A stretch of 64,000 nt of DNA from contig NC_133043.1 of assembly GCF_048771995.1 (NCBI RefSeq), forward strand, positions 9,628,501 through 9,692,500, given 5' to 3'. The notes under the pieces were generated by a model. It did no database searches and was not told the origin of the DNA. It saw only the letters and a program-made list of their open reading frames with translations. Positions within the stretch are counted from its first letter, which is position 1, and each line of letters starts with the position of its first letter. This stretch comes from Taeniopygia guttata. Taxonomy: Eukaryota > Chordata > Aves > Passeriformes > Estrildidae. The translations under genes were made by a program, and so were the position numbers. Of this stretch, positions 55,001-63,817 are shown one piece after another.

Positions 55001-58000
55001 TTACTCTTCACTGAGGAATTCAAAGGCTTTAGATTTGTCACTGGGTAATTGAGATAAGGTGCTGCTTCTTTTCTTGACTGATGGAGTAATGTGCGAGGTT
55101 GGAGCATTATATTTAACATTGACAGGAGGTTCTGGTTTCTTTGCTGTATTGCTGGATGAACTGAAGAGTCTGCTAAAACTAGAAGAGAAAAAGACAAGAG
55201 GCAAGATTTGTCAGATACATCCAAATTTGACTATGCAGGCAAAACACAGCATATGCCAGCCTGTTCAAGACAGTTAAAGTAAGAAACTGGAGCCCAACAT
55301 AGCAGCAGCCACCACACACTCAGCAACGCTCTCACAGCACAAAAACTCGTGACTGTAAGAAATATTCTTAAAGGATTATTATCCCATTTATCAAATTCAA
55401 TGGGAACTTTATCTTGAATTAACATCTACAGGGAAACAACAAAATTAGGATGCGAACATCACACCTGGAAGACAGTTCTATGAAGGACATTAGTTCATGC
55501 AGAGAGCATTTTAAAAACCCACTATTTCTACACAACAAGATAAAACAGTTAACAGCAAATCACAACATCAAAAGGATTGTTTGACAAACATCTTGTTGAG
55601 AAGAACACTGGTTTAGATTTAAAGAGCTTGAAGTCAGAAAGGAGAATGTAGTAATCATAAGCTGTACTTTACAGAGGGAAAAGAAGCTCAAATAAATGCA
55701 ATCCACACGGGATATTCAGGTTTCTACTTGTCATCATAAAAATGAATCTGGAAAAAATGTTCAGGACAAGAATCCTGGTGTCCATTCAGCTACGAAAAAA
55801 ACTCCAGTGCTTTGGCATTTAACTTCACCAAGTGCACAGCCACTCACTACATGCTGCAGCTTACAACACATTTTGTCTTCCAGAGCAGGCTTACCGAGCT
55901 GGCATGCTGGGCAACAAGAGGAGAAGTGTTAGGATATCTTCATCTGCCAAAAAATAATTAGCTAACATACACAAATGTGCCAGCTAATTGGTTAGGGTCT
56001 TTATTTATTTCTGCCAGTAAGTTGTATTTCTATACTTACAATTGCCAAATGCTTGATCTTTTCTTCTCTTGCATGGCTGGATTTTCTCTGGATGCTCTAC
56101 AAGAAAAGAATTCCAAGTTTACTGAGTAAGCAACAACTAGAGAAGGAAAAGGAATGGAACAATATAAAACTCTTATTTTTAAAAAAGGATAACATCATTG
56201 AAAATAACAAAGCCTGTTTTTTCACAATACTACTTATTTACTGATCAGAGCACAATACTGAAATTCCCACTACAGGAAATAAAGTTACATAATAAATTTC
56301 ATCCACATTTCTTCGCATCCTAAACAAACTGGCAACTTTTCAGACAGAGACAAGACTGCATAACACTTTATAATGAAGAAAGCAGCAAAGAATTTTAAAT
56401 TATTCTGCCCCCTATTTAATAGTTTAACTATTGGCTTTTGTTTTAAAGCCTATTAACCTTCAATACATCAGTAAATAATTGATAAAGTGAGTGTTCCCAT
56501 AGCCATAGATAAGAGATAGGAGAGGATTTCTACAGCAGATAATAGCTATAGAACAAGCCATGGCTGTTGGGAATGTACATTTTTCCTCCCAAAGGGTCAC
56601 AGGCATGAGGACAATGGGAACAAGCACATGTCACTGCTGTCCGTGGCCAGCAGGCAGCACCACAGCCTCTTGTACCTGTGGTCAGGGACAAGGATGAGCT
56701 GGGCTGAGGTCTGAGGCAGAAGACTTAAGTTTTTAAACCATACCTTCCAAACAACTGAATATTCAGGATGCAAATGAGACCAAATTCACCATCTTTACTG
56801 CTTATATTTAACATGCCTTGCACAACTTTAAACTGTTTTATCCTGAACAACCCAAGTCTTTCCAATGGAATTATGCTCAGTTTGAAGACAACATTATCCC
56901 TGTTTTTACATCACAAGGTATGTGTACACACAAAATAATTTTTAATGTTCAGCAGATTAATGTTATTTACAATTACCAACTTTTTTAACTGTTCCAGAAT
57001 AAGCATTCCTGGAAAAAATGTGTGTATTTCACACCATACAAAGTAACACATCTTCACTGAGTTCCTGCCAAGAACCATTCTGACAAATTATATGCCCATA
57101 ATTTAAAAACAATGATCCTCATGGGCATGAGGAAAACAAGCGAAGGCAATGAACCTGCTGACTAGATCACTCAGCATCTAAAAATCATAAGGAGCTCTGT
57201 CAAAGATTCTGTAAGAGACTTTTCACCTGATCATCTCAGTCCATCGGACAGCCTCCTGCAGCTCCATCAGCCTCTCCTTGTACTGGTTCCTCTCCATCAG
57301 CACTCGGGCCATCTCCACGCGTGTGAAGCGTTTCCGCTGCGCCGTGGGCACGTCGCTCTGGGCACAGAAGTTAACAAACATCATCTGGGCAACAAGTCAG
57401 CAAAATGGCAGGGACAAAGGAGCACCACAGGGCCCTGCAGAGCCACCCTCTGCCTCCTGACAACAGCCAGGCTAGGGCACAATTCTAGATTTCAAATAGT
57501 CTGGGGATTTTGAAATCTGGGTTTATCTTCCTCTCCCCTCCTATCCTTTGTATGCAATATAATGTGAATGAAAACTGCTCTTCAAAAAAAGAGTGTGGTG
57601 ACAGTGGGCAGAGAGGAAAGCAAGCAAACTAATCATTGTCAATTTAAGTTTACTCATGCTCTTTAGGTCTTCTGTCATTTCTATACAGGGAGGAACTTTA
57701 CCACTACTTATTAAGCCGTAAGTTTTAGTAGCCCTCACTAAGCACGCAGACTTCTAATGTCCCATTGAACTGCACACACAAAACCACACATATGCACCTA
57801 CATCATCATCCTCTTTAGCCTTCTGTCTTGCTTCTTCTGCTTCTGCACGAGCTCTGAATAGAAAATAAAAACCAGATGTAATAAATACACAGTAGAGTTT
57901 TTCTTCTTTTCCTTTTTTACAACCATAGAATTAAACTTACTTTTTCAGCTCTTCTTCCAGTTCTTTATTCTTCTCTTCAAGCTTTTGTTTTGCTTGTTTT

Positions 58001-61000
58001 ACAGCCTCTAATTCACCTTGTAGTACATCCTTTTCACAGGTCAATTCATCCACCTTGGCTATTAAATCATTCTTCACTACATTCAGTGCATTTCTACACA
58101 AACATGGAAAACATATAGGTAGAAGGATGGCCATGGTCTCACAATTCAGCCTGTTTTATTTTTAAAGACCTACACATTTCTTACACAGAGCTGCTGTAAA
58201 AAGATACCACTTTCTCAGAGGTCAAACCACCTACCCCCAAATTTCCAACATTCAAACACATTCACATCCTCTCTATTAGAAAAAAGTACTGATAAATCAG
58301 TTTGCTTTGGAAATCCCTCAACAGTGCTCCAGTGAATTTGCCTCTGCACTTAAAACTGTGTTTCTGACATGGAGTTGATTTCATCAGGACACAGCACTGC
58401 ATTTTTTGGGCTCTTACAAGGATAAAAGCAGACTTTTCTTATTAGATACTTAATTTCTAGAAGAAGACCAACTTGGACAAATACACCTAAAAATTCAAAA
58501 TAATCACACCCTCGTTACTCTTAGAACTGAAAGTAAATTTGTATAGTTTCAATTCTGTATCAGGATATTGAAGATATAATGAAAGAACAGGAATTCAGTA
58601 TTTTTTACATAAACATTCTCACTTACTTTGTCTCCAGCAGCTGAGTGTTTTCCAAAATAAGGTTTTCAACCTCACGCCCCATTCCTTTCCAAAGGAAACA
58701 AACACAAGAAATTAGCAAATAAAATGGATGTTTTTACCAAACTTATGTTTTGCCATTGTCTAAAGTCAAATGAATTTTATGTATAACAAACATGTTAGAT
58801 GAACTGTGAGCTGTCTAAAGTTTCAGGTCCAACCTACCTTCTACAATTAACTTTCCCTCCCACTTTCTCCCAGCCTGACTTCAATTAAAAAAGCCCAAAG
58901 ATGTCCCTAACTAAGCACAGGACAGTGCTGCTAGTCTGTATATTTAGAAGATGTTACAATACTAAGTCAAAAACCAAACACAGTATATGTTGCAGAAGTA
59001 TTAGTCCTCAAAATGTTTAGTTTAAAATGCTCAACTGTCTTTTACATCATTATCACTTTTTGATCTTTTATAAATAGATTTTTATATACCAAAGTCTATC
59101 AGTTATAGACACAAGACATGCTGAATAAAGTTCAGATTGTGAAAGCCCTGCAGATTTCCCCAGAGCAAATGATACCTTACCAAAGAAATTATGGTCTTTA
59201 AAGCCCATGCATTCCATGTAGAGCAAAAACAAGAACAAGAAACATTTCATGTGAGGTGTAGTATGAGCGAGAAGAAATAAACGATTAAGACTTAGGAAGT
59301 AAGAGTGAATTAAACAAAGCCGCCACCAAAAATCTGAAGTGGGATGTGATGTGATTAGAAGCAGGATTTATACAGAAGACTGATGTTGAAGAATTTAAAT
59401 TTGTCACAACTATTTCCATTGGTTAAACCTCTTATAAGAATCAATAACTTAGTAAAAGTCTCTCATTTTCTATAAAATAATTTAGAAGCACAGTCCTTGG
59501 AAGAAATTCTAAGCCATTCAGAAGTTTCCAATTAATATGCTCTTATGGAGAAAAGTGAACATAACTTTTCAAGTAACTACTTCAGTGTTACTTAAATTTC
59601 TGGCAATTAATTTATCCCCCTATTTTTTGCATACCTAATATAATTTTTAGAATTTTAAAAAAGGTAATTCCAGGAGAGAATAATTATTTTGCACCTTGCA
59701 TAGCAAAATAATTATGACACAGATAACAGCAGAAATTATGTTAATTCAAGATTAACATAATGAATGAAAAAGGTATCTTAATGGTGGAGGCCTTTTAATA
59801 TACTTTAGGAACACAATCTTCTAAGCACCTTTGGCATCACAAGACTTTAAAGATATTTGGATAACAAAGAAGAAATGGTATCTATAAATAGACATGCAAG
59901 TCAAAGTTCCCTCTTTTGACATTTCCCTCTCTGGGTTTTGGATTATAAGTAAATTAGATCAGCCATGGTTAATTTATCAATATCTGGATAAATTCCCTAT
60001 ACTACTGCCATCAAGAGATTTTATTCAAGTTGCTATTGCTTTTTAAACATTTTCAATATTCACAAATAAAAGTATGTAGGATCATGTCCAACAGATTTCA
60101 GGATCTTTTATAAAGCAAGAACAAAAACTAGAAAGCCAGAGTGCAACAGCAAAAAAAAGTTACCAAGCAGGGAAAAAATGCAGAGAATGTAGCAGCCAAG
60201 AATGCCTAACTGGAGAAGCAACAGATTTCAAAGATTTTTTTTGAAAAAAGAAGCATACACACCAGAATATTCCCCTGGGTATGCAGCCCAAGAGAAAACA
60301 GATTAGAGAATCCCAATTAACTATTAGAAACAACTCCATACTGAAGTTTAATGTTCACTTAGAACAGGTCCAAATGCTTCAAACACACAGACTATCCTGG
60401 ATGCAGGTGTGGCTTTTCAGGTTTTGGACTATGGTTGTTCTCAAAGCAAAATGACGATTCTAAAATAAAATTTTCAGACCAACACATTCTGCCTAACAAA
60501 TGCAGATTTAACCCCAGGCTCAGTGTGCACACACTGGTGTTTCCAGCAAAATTTACAGAAAATGGTAATAAACTCACTGACAAACCTTAAATAAGTTATA
60601 CTAAAAAGTGTATTATTTCTTGCCCATGAAAAATAAAGCATTAGAATCAGGACATCCTGACAACAGTTTGATTTCTTTAATCAGTTCATCACAGCTAAGG
60701 GATGGATGCTGCTCCATGTCAATACTTCTCCAGCATCTGTATTTTTGCATGCAGAATGTGTGATTTGCTGTCCCTGTGAGAATGGAATGACAGCCAGGAG
60801 TTTTAGATGGAGTGTGTTGCAGTAAGGATGTGGAGAGCCTCACTGCTCAGTGACAACAAAGAAAAACCATCTCAGACTGGAAACAGGTCATTACTCCTAG
60901 TGAGTAATACCTGCAGAATGTCACTTCTTTCATATAAAAAAAAGTTTCTGGAGGAACACCGAACAACCAGAAATCCAGATTGCACACAGGAGTTTTAACA

Positions 61001-63218
61001 GCCCTAACAATCTGTATTTTTGCAGGGTCAGAGGACAGAAGCAAACAAGCTGATGATTTTCTGCACACAACTCATTTTGAAATCACCTAAGATAGCATCT
61101 GCATTTTATACATTCCACAGTACCAGCTTTCATTATTTCAAAATGAGGCCTGAACAATTATATAGTTAAAAATATCTTGCTATATTGTTTATAGAAAGAT
61201 TATTCTACTGATGACCTTTTTGATTTTGGTCAACTCAAAACTCAAGTTTATTTCAGTCAGCACAGAAGTAATAGCAAGCTGCTTAGGGGAAGGAGAAATG
61301 TGGGTTTCCCCTCCCCTATCAATTAACAGTTTGATTCTCAAATTACCACCATTTCATTTGCTGCAATTCTCTTTCAAGTTAAAATCCCTAAGGAGGTGAT
61401 AAAGCCAGGCCACTACAGATCAGGCACGACCTGAATAAAAATATCTAAAACTAGTTCAAGACAAAAATCCTTCCTTGAGAAAAAAATCATTATGTAAGAG
61501 AACATACAAGAAGAAATGGAGAATAATGTAGGAAGTGCCCCAAAAGATTAAGATCATTATACAGAGAGAAAGAACAAACTTCGGGTTTTGCATTCCAATG
61601 ACTACCTTAGGATGTTACTCAAACAATTTTAATGCAAATGAGGTCTAACAACAAATCCAGCAAGACTAATTAAGCACTTCCTAAAAAGGAAAATTTCTGT
61701 ATACAGCATCTTTCTTACCCAGTAAATCTGCACCTTCATCCACATCTCCAATTAGGCCAGAACCAGCAGATGACAGCTCTTCAAAGAGTGACTCTGTGTT
61801 ACGGTCAAATGCTTTGTTCTTGATGCCTTTGGTGGGAGTGCTGGGCAGAGAAAAACACGACATGAAAAAGCAGGGAGATAACACTCCCACAAAGAAAAGC
61901 TTTCTCTGTATTTTTTGTCTAGTAGTTCATTTGTTACCTCCAACAAACTCAACAAGGTTACAGTTGGCTTACAAGTTCTAGATTCTATTTTCAAATACTG
62001 CCTTGCCATCAAGATCCTAAACTTAAAGCAGTTGCTGATACTGAGCTGGACAGGATTGTAATAAATTAAAGCATATCAAATTTTCGCCTATAGAAATTCA
62101 GTTGTGTCAGGACTTAGCCCAAATGCCTAAAGAATAGACAGCTCAGCTAAACTGGAAGTAATTTAATATAACAAGAATGCAAGAGAACTGAATAGTAGGA
62201 GGTCAAAATATTCCTCTGGTCAGAGAAGGGGCTCCTTTCACACAAAACTCTTCTTACACCCTTAAGATTCACCATACAGGGTAATTTTATCCTTCTCATC
62301 ACAAGAATTAAAGACAATAAAATGAAAATTCCCATACACAGCATTTAATTCCCATACACATGCATGGAATTTAAATAACCTTCTAAAATTTGTCTTCTTC
62401 CTCAAATCACAACACACAACCTACCTGGAACCCTTATATCCACTGAGATCTTTATCCATATCCAACTCTGGAGTTGACTCAATAATTGCCTGAACTTCAG
62501 ATTTTTCTTCATTTTCATTTCCCCCTGGGGCAAAGCAAGTGGTACATGCCCATAAACAAAATCATCATGGCATATTAAATAAATGTAGTAGTTCTTAATC
62601 AATCACCAATTTAGGATATTTCTGTTCAAAGACTTATCAAAGTAACTAAATTAAAAGACCTGCAGATTTTGATACTCTAATGCAGACACTGGAATTTCTA
62701 GGTCTCTCCTGAATTTAACACAAGTCATCCAACAGCACTTATTTCCTACTACTTCTGCAATTGAAACCAAGATATCCAACACTTCACGACCCTATTGCCA
62801 AAGAAATGTCATAAAGAATTCTGATTCTGAAGCACAAAATACTAACGTCACCAATAAACAACAGACTTATCTCTGACCAATATTCTGTACTCCTTAAAAC
62901 ATTGAGTAAAAGCCCCATTCTCATTTGTGGCACAATAAAAGATAATTAATAAGTGATCAAATATGAGGTCCATAGTAACCCTACATGAAGAAGTTAAAGC
63001 AGCTCACCAGTGCACACGTTTCTTGTCTCTTGAGCTACCTGTACTTCAATATTCTTGCTTACATCCAGTTTCTCATTCGACATCTCAGTGTCCTTTGCAT
63101 GCCCTTCAACATTTTCCTTTTGAGGGGTTTCAGCAGGCAGCACAGGAACATCTGAAGCAGCTGTGGATGCTGGCGTGGTACATTTGGAGCCTGCTTGGCT
63201 AACATCAGAGAGCTCATC
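39893..63218 (-). CDS. SPAG9: SPAG9 / JIP4, spliced coding region, 5'-partial (25 exons in window)
   Basis: This gene encodes the JIP4 scaffold, a cytosolic and lysosome-associated adaptor. In the family it links JNK/p38 MAPK modules, ARF6, phosphorylated Rab GTPases and lysosomal TMEM55B to kinesin-1 and dynein-dynactin. Exons were placed by reading the minus strand against remembered human JIP4. Every border is GT-AG and each split codon rebuilds the expected residue. The exon lengths sum to 3,222 nt (1,073 codons plus stop) with the 39-nt exon, or 3,183 nt without it, and no internal stop was seen. In order the exons give a Ser/Thr-rich acidic linker, the leucine-zipper coiled coil ([12 protein letters not shown] onward), the RH2 domain ([18 protein letters not shown]), a basic linker, and the beta-propeller-like C-terminus ending [12 protein letters not shown]. 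The RH1 domain and JNK-binding motif lie beyond 64000. The paralogue MAPK8IP3 (JIP3) was considered, but the sequence follows JIP4 at the informative sites. Confidence 0.97.
41318..41663 (+). mobile_element. probable solo LTR fossil (retroviral type)
   Basis: The element begins TGTTATGTATATG and has an AATAAA signal at 41617-41622 near its 3' side. It ends around ...CTCATATCCCA, giving an LTR-like length of about 345 bp. No internal retroviral region is beside it, so it is most likely a solo LTR. It lies antisense to SPAG9 inside the last intron. The right end is uncertain by about 20 bases and I could not identify a target-site duplication. Family is not assigned; an ERV of bird type is likely. 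Age cannot be judged without related copies. Confidence 0.5.
41348..41373. repeat. perfect 10-bp inverted repeat inside the LTR
   Basis: The arms GATGTATAGT and ACTATACATC are separated by a 6-base loop. It lies about 30 bases inside the presumed LTR start. Confidence 0.85.
41863..42000 (-). CDS. SPAG9: SPAG9 coding exon: [18 protein letters not shown]
   Basis: It encodes [40 protein letters not shown] and IDFRMG. The first half is a variable Ser-rich loop and the second half is the conserved [13 protein letters not shown] strand. The acceptor is ACCCAG and the donor GTAAGA. Confidence 0.97.
42270..42317. repeat. A/C-rich simple repeat
   Basis: Interrupted A runs with C (AACAACAAACAAA... 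and CCCAAACAAAAAAACC) lie about 30 bases from a SPAG9 donor, on the intron side. On the transcribed strand the tract is U/G-rich, so it could act as a splicing element bound by CELF- or TIA-type proteins (inference). Confidence 0.6.
42347..42523 (-). CDS. SPAG9: SPAG9 coding exon: [20 protein letters not shown]
   Basis: It encodes [59 protein letters not shown]. This is a conserved late propeller blade. The acceptor is TTACAG and the donor GTGAGG. Confidence 0.97.
43385..43423 (-). CDS. SPAG9: SPAG9 39-nt optional microexon ([13 protein letters not shown])
   Basis: This 39-nt segment has a good acceptor (TCACTAG) and donor (GGTAAGTG). It encodes [12 protein letters not shown] and two-thirds of an Ala codon. 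Including or skipping it keeps the frame, because both junctions leave one base plus two. The peptide matches the [18 protein letters not shown] form of human JIP4 and resembles VVLHRGQLLGLRANK in JIP3. It lies isolated inside a 2.6-kb interval, so it is probably alternatively used. Confidence 0.92.
45051..45064. repeat. T14 homopolymer in SPAG9 intron
   Basis: This run of 14 T (A on the transcribed strand) lies about 50 bases beyond a SPAG9 donor site. Confidence 0.8.
45112..45225 (-). CDS. SPAG9: SPAG9 coding exon: [20 protein letters not shown]
   Basis: It encodes [20 protein letters not shown], then [17 protein letters not shown] and the first base of Thr. The donor GTAAGT leaves A, which makes Thr whether joined to the 39-nt exon (A/CT) or directly to the following exon (A/CC). 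The acceptor is TTTTAG. Confidence 0.97.
45789..45805. repeat. T17 homopolymer in SPAG9 intron
   Basis: This is a 17-base T run in the intron between the KLGFSF and QVRQLAW exons. No attached retroposon was recognised. Confidence 0.8.
46188..46359 (-). CDS. SPAG9: SPAG9 coding exon: [20 protein letters not shown]
   Basis: It encodes [40 protein letters not shown] and [18 protein letters not shown]. Codon third positions are almost all G/C, unlike the next exon downstream. HPRRESQ differs from human JIP4 HPRKESQ as I remember it. The acceptor is CCACAG and the donor GTAAGT. Confidence 0.97.
47377..47525 (-). CDS. SPAG9: SPAG9 coding exon: [20 protein letters not shown]
   Basis: It encodes [40 protein letters not shown] and [10 protein letters not shown]. 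The [11 protein letters not shown] strand is a hallmark of the JIP3/4 propeller. The acceptor is TTGCAG and the donor GTAAGT. Confidence 0.97.
48707..48774 (-). CDS. SPAG9: SPAG9 coding exon: [20 protein letters not shown]
   Basis: This 68-nt exon encodes [20 protein letters not shown] plus GV, a blade strand conserved in JIP3 and JIP4. The acceptor is CCTCAG and the donor GTAAGG. Confidence 0.96.
49252..49332 (-). CDS. SPAG9: SPAG9 coding exon: [20 protein letters not shown]
   Basis: This 81-nt exon encodes [20 protein letters not shown], then DSILSIV, one beta-propeller blade. The acceptor is TTGCAG and the donor GTAAGT. Split Cys (TG/C) and Val (GT/A) codons join it to its neighbours. Confidence 0.96.
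49859..49981 (-). CDS. SPAG9: SPAG9 coding exon: [20 protein letters not shown]
   Basis: It encodes [20 protein letters not shown], then [20 protein letters not shown]. The stretch from LPNEQDLV on appears the same as human JIP4. The acceptor is TTCTAG and the donor GTAAGG. Confidence 0.96.
50413..50608 (-). CDS. SPAG9: SPAG9 coding exon: acidic insert [15 protein letters not shown]
   Basis: It encodes [60 protein letters not shown] and PVYQP. This is an acidic, probably disordered loop ending in the conserved [12 protein letters not shown]. The acceptor CATAG was chosen by phase (GAT Asp across the junction); a second AG lies nine bases inside. The donor is GTACCT. Confidence 0.93.
51261..51488 (-). 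CDS. SPAG9: SPAG9 coding exon: propeller insert with [10 protein letters not shown]
   Basis: It encodes [20 protein letters not shown], then [40 protein letters not shown] and [16 protein letters not shown]. The core ([10 protein letters not shown]) is conserved. The flanking acidic and Ala/Pro parts are diverged from human, as expected for a loop. The acceptor is TTTCAG and the donor GTATGT. Confidence 0.95.
51508..51772 (-). mobile_element. CR1 LINE 3' fragment in a SPAG9 intron
   Basis: The reverse complement matches the 3' region of avian CR1 as I remember it. On the plus strand GAGCTGGAAGGGACCCACAA is followed by the typical order of CAATTCCTGG, CAGAGCATTATCC, GAGCTCTGGCAGCCTTGGTG, CACTGCCCTGGAGAGCC and AACCTCCTCTGACACA. 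It is a diverged, 5'-truncated copy of a CR1 type with the GGAAGGGACCCAC end. Confidence 0.85.
52575..52746 (-). CDS. SPAG9: SPAG9 coding exon: [16 protein letters not shown] blade
   Basis: It encodes [40 protein letters not shown], and [17 protein letters not shown]. This is a WD40-like blade strand set, highly conserved in JIP3/JIP4. The acceptor is TTTCAG and the donor GTAAAC. Confidence 0.97.
53433..53600 (-). CDS. SPAG9: SPAG9 coding exon: [18 protein letters not shown]
   Basis: It encodes [40 protein letters not shown], and [16 protein letters not shown]. This starts the beta-propeller-like region and is followed by a short helix. The exon is in frame at both ends (168 nt). The acceptor is CCCAAG and the donor GTAAGG. 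Confidence 0.97.
53883..53975 (-). CDS. SPAG9: SPAG9 coding exon: [15 protein letters not shown]
   Basis: This 93-nt in-frame exon encodes [20 protein letters not shown], then [11 protein letters not shown]. Both borders lie between codons. The acceptor is CCTAG and the donor GTAGAA. Confidence 0.95.
54213..54342 (-). CDS. SPAG9: SPAG9 coding exon: [15 protein letters not shown]
   Basis: It encodes [20 protein letters not shown], then [20 protein letters not shown] and YKQ. This is a basic helix followed by the conserved AFGWSLP motif that leads into the C-terminal domain. It is GC3-rich in its first half. The acceptor is GCCCAG and the donor GTATGA. Confidence 0.96.
55005..55178 (-). CDS. 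SPAG9: SPAG9 coding exon: FSRLFSSSS linker
   Basis: It encodes [20 protein letters not shown], then [20 protein letters not shown] and [18 protein letters not shown]. This is a Ser/Pro/Lys-rich phosphorylatable linker. The acceptor is TTCTAG and the donor GTAAGA inside the GAA/GAG Glu pair. Confidence 0.96.
56040..56096 (-). CDS. SPAG9: SPAG9 coding exon: [19 protein letters not shown]
   Basis: This 57-nt exon encodes [19 protein letters not shown], the basic stretch after RH2. The acceptor TTGTAG and donor GTAAGT give split codons AG/A (Arg) and TT/T (Phe), matching human JIP4. Confidence 0.95.
57227..57357 (-). CDS. SPAG9: SPAG9 coding exon: RH2 domain
   Basis: It encodes [20 protein letters not shown], then [20 protein letters not shown] and EMIR. 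This is the RILP-homology 2 helix pair, which in JIP3/JIP4 binds LRRK2-phosphorylated Rab8/Rab10. The exon is CpG- and GC3-rich, in sharp contrast to the AT-rich introns and to the preceding coiled-coil exon. The acceptor is GCCCAG and the donor GTGAAA. Confidence 0.97.
57802..57853 (-). CDS. SPAG9: SPAG9 coding exon: end of coiled coil, acidic DDD
   Basis: This 52-nt exon encodes [18 protein letters not shown], the C-terminal heptads and the acidic run before RH2. The donor GTAGGT follows GATGATGAT directly, so the three Asp codons form the exon edge. The acceptor is ATTCAG. Confidence 0.95.
57941..58093 (-). CDS. SPAG9: SPAG9 coding exon: leucine-zipper coiled coil
   Basis: It encodes [20 protein letters not shown], then [20 protein letters not shown] and [11 protein letters not shown]. 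This is an almost uninterrupted charged coiled coil with Leu/Val at a/d positions, near-identical to human JIP4. In the family it is the motor and small-GTPase binding surface. The acceptor is TGTGTAG and the donor GTAAGT. Confidence 0.97.
58627..58684 (-). CDS. SPAG9: SPAG9 coding exon: start of leucine-zipper coiled coil
   Basis: This small exon (58 nt) encodes [20 protein letters not shown], the first heptads of the LZII coiled coil. In human JIP4 that coiled coil binds ARF6-GTP and competes for kinesin light chain and dynactin. The acceptor GGAAAG is purine-rich but the phase requires it. The donor is GTAAGT. Confidence 0.94.
59680..59715. repeat. perfect 13-bp hairpin in SPAG9 intron
   Basis: The left arm ATAATTATTTTGC (59680-59692) and right arm GCAAAATAATTAT (59703-59715) are exact inverted repeats with a 10-base loop. 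A second hairpin starts 20 bases further on. Confidence 0.9.
59735..59761. repeat. perfect 11-bp hairpin in SPAG9 intron
   Basis: The left arm ATTATGTTAAT (59735-59745), a 5-base loop, and the right arm ATTAACATAAT (59751-59761) form an exact inverted repeat. Confidence 0.9.
61719..61840 (-). CDS. SPAG9: SPAG9 coding exon: STPTKG...DEGADLLG
   Basis: It encodes [20 protein letters not shown], then [22 protein letters not shown]. This is the strongly conserved JIP3/JIP4 signature just before the leucine zipper. The acceptor is GCCCAG and the donor GTAAGA. Confidence 0.96.
62327..62360. repeat. short tandem duplication in SPAG9 intron
   Basis: The 14-mer AATTCCCATACACA occurs twice with a 20-base period (62327 and 62347). 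Confidence 0.75.
62425..62524 (-). CDS. SPAG9: SPAG9 coding exon: [13 protein letters not shown] segment
   Basis: It encodes [19 protein letters not shown] followed by [14 protein letters not shown], an acidic conserved linker. The acceptor CCCCAG lies before GGGGAAAT and the donor is GTAGGT. Phases fit both neighbouring exons (ACT+G/GG and AG/C). Confidence 0.95.
63008..63218 (-). CDS. SPAG9: SPAG9 coding exon: DELSDV linker
   Basis: This is the first coding exon visible; exons upstream in the gene are outside the window. It opens in phase 0 with [12 protein letters not shown] and ends ...[10 protein letters not shown] plus one base. It encodes a low-complexity Ser/Thr/Glu linker between the N-terminal coiled coil and the leucine zipper. 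The middle ([19 protein letters not shown]) is diverged from human while both ends are conserved. The acceptor is TTCTAG and the donor is GTGAGC. Confidence 0.95.
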
Positions 63219-63688
63219 CTAGAATTGCACCATTACCAGTAAAAAATGAACACAAAGTGTTATTAGAAGAGTTGGGGCATGTAAGCTAAGGAACAGACAA
63301 CAAAATCACTATATTTTACTGAAAACTATGCAAATGCAAAGACAAATTAATAAAAATAATATTTTAAGCCAGTACAGTCATCTTCAGCCTATGGTTGTTT
63401 CACTCTTATTAAGTCAATTATAGCCACATAAAAATGCCTTTATTTTTAACAGTAATATTGGATCTCAGTTGATAATTTTAGTCACTACTTTTCTGTGAAG
63501 GCTTCCAGAAAACAAGTAGCAGTCTCATTCTAAGAGTCCTTCTAACTGCACAATGAACTGCCTAATCTTCCCAAAGCTGTTATAAAATTAATGGTTCAGA
63601 ATATGGTACCTTAAAAAGCAGCCACTGAAGAACTGATGCAAGCATGGATTTAACTGATATAAAACTGTAGTAATTTATTGAATCATAA

Positions 63689-63817
63689 TTACAGAATATT
63701 TTGGGTTGGGAGGGACCTTAAAGATAATTTTGTTCCAACACCCTGCTGTGGACAGGGACACTTTCCAGTGGACCAGGTTGCTCCAAGCCCTGTCCAAGCT
63801 GACCTTGAACATTTCCA
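63689..63817 (-). mobile_element. CR1 LINE 3' fragment in a SPAG9 intron
   Basis: On the plus strand TTTGGGTTGGGAGGGACCTT, then GTTCCAACACCCTGCTG, GACCAGGTTGCTCCAAGCCC and TTGAACATTTCCA reproduce the reversed 3' end of CR1. The copy is short (about 130 bp) and diverged. What follows up to 64000 is intronic and unrecognised. Confidence 0.85.

Larger units (their letters stand above)
58685..61718 (-). other. SPAG9: longest SPAG9 intron in the window
   Basis: This 3.0-kb AT-rich intron interrupts the protein exactly between DLLG and MGREVENL. I found no transposon fragment in it. Two adjacent perfect hairpins lie at 59680-59761, and no additional exon was recognised. Confidence 0.8.
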
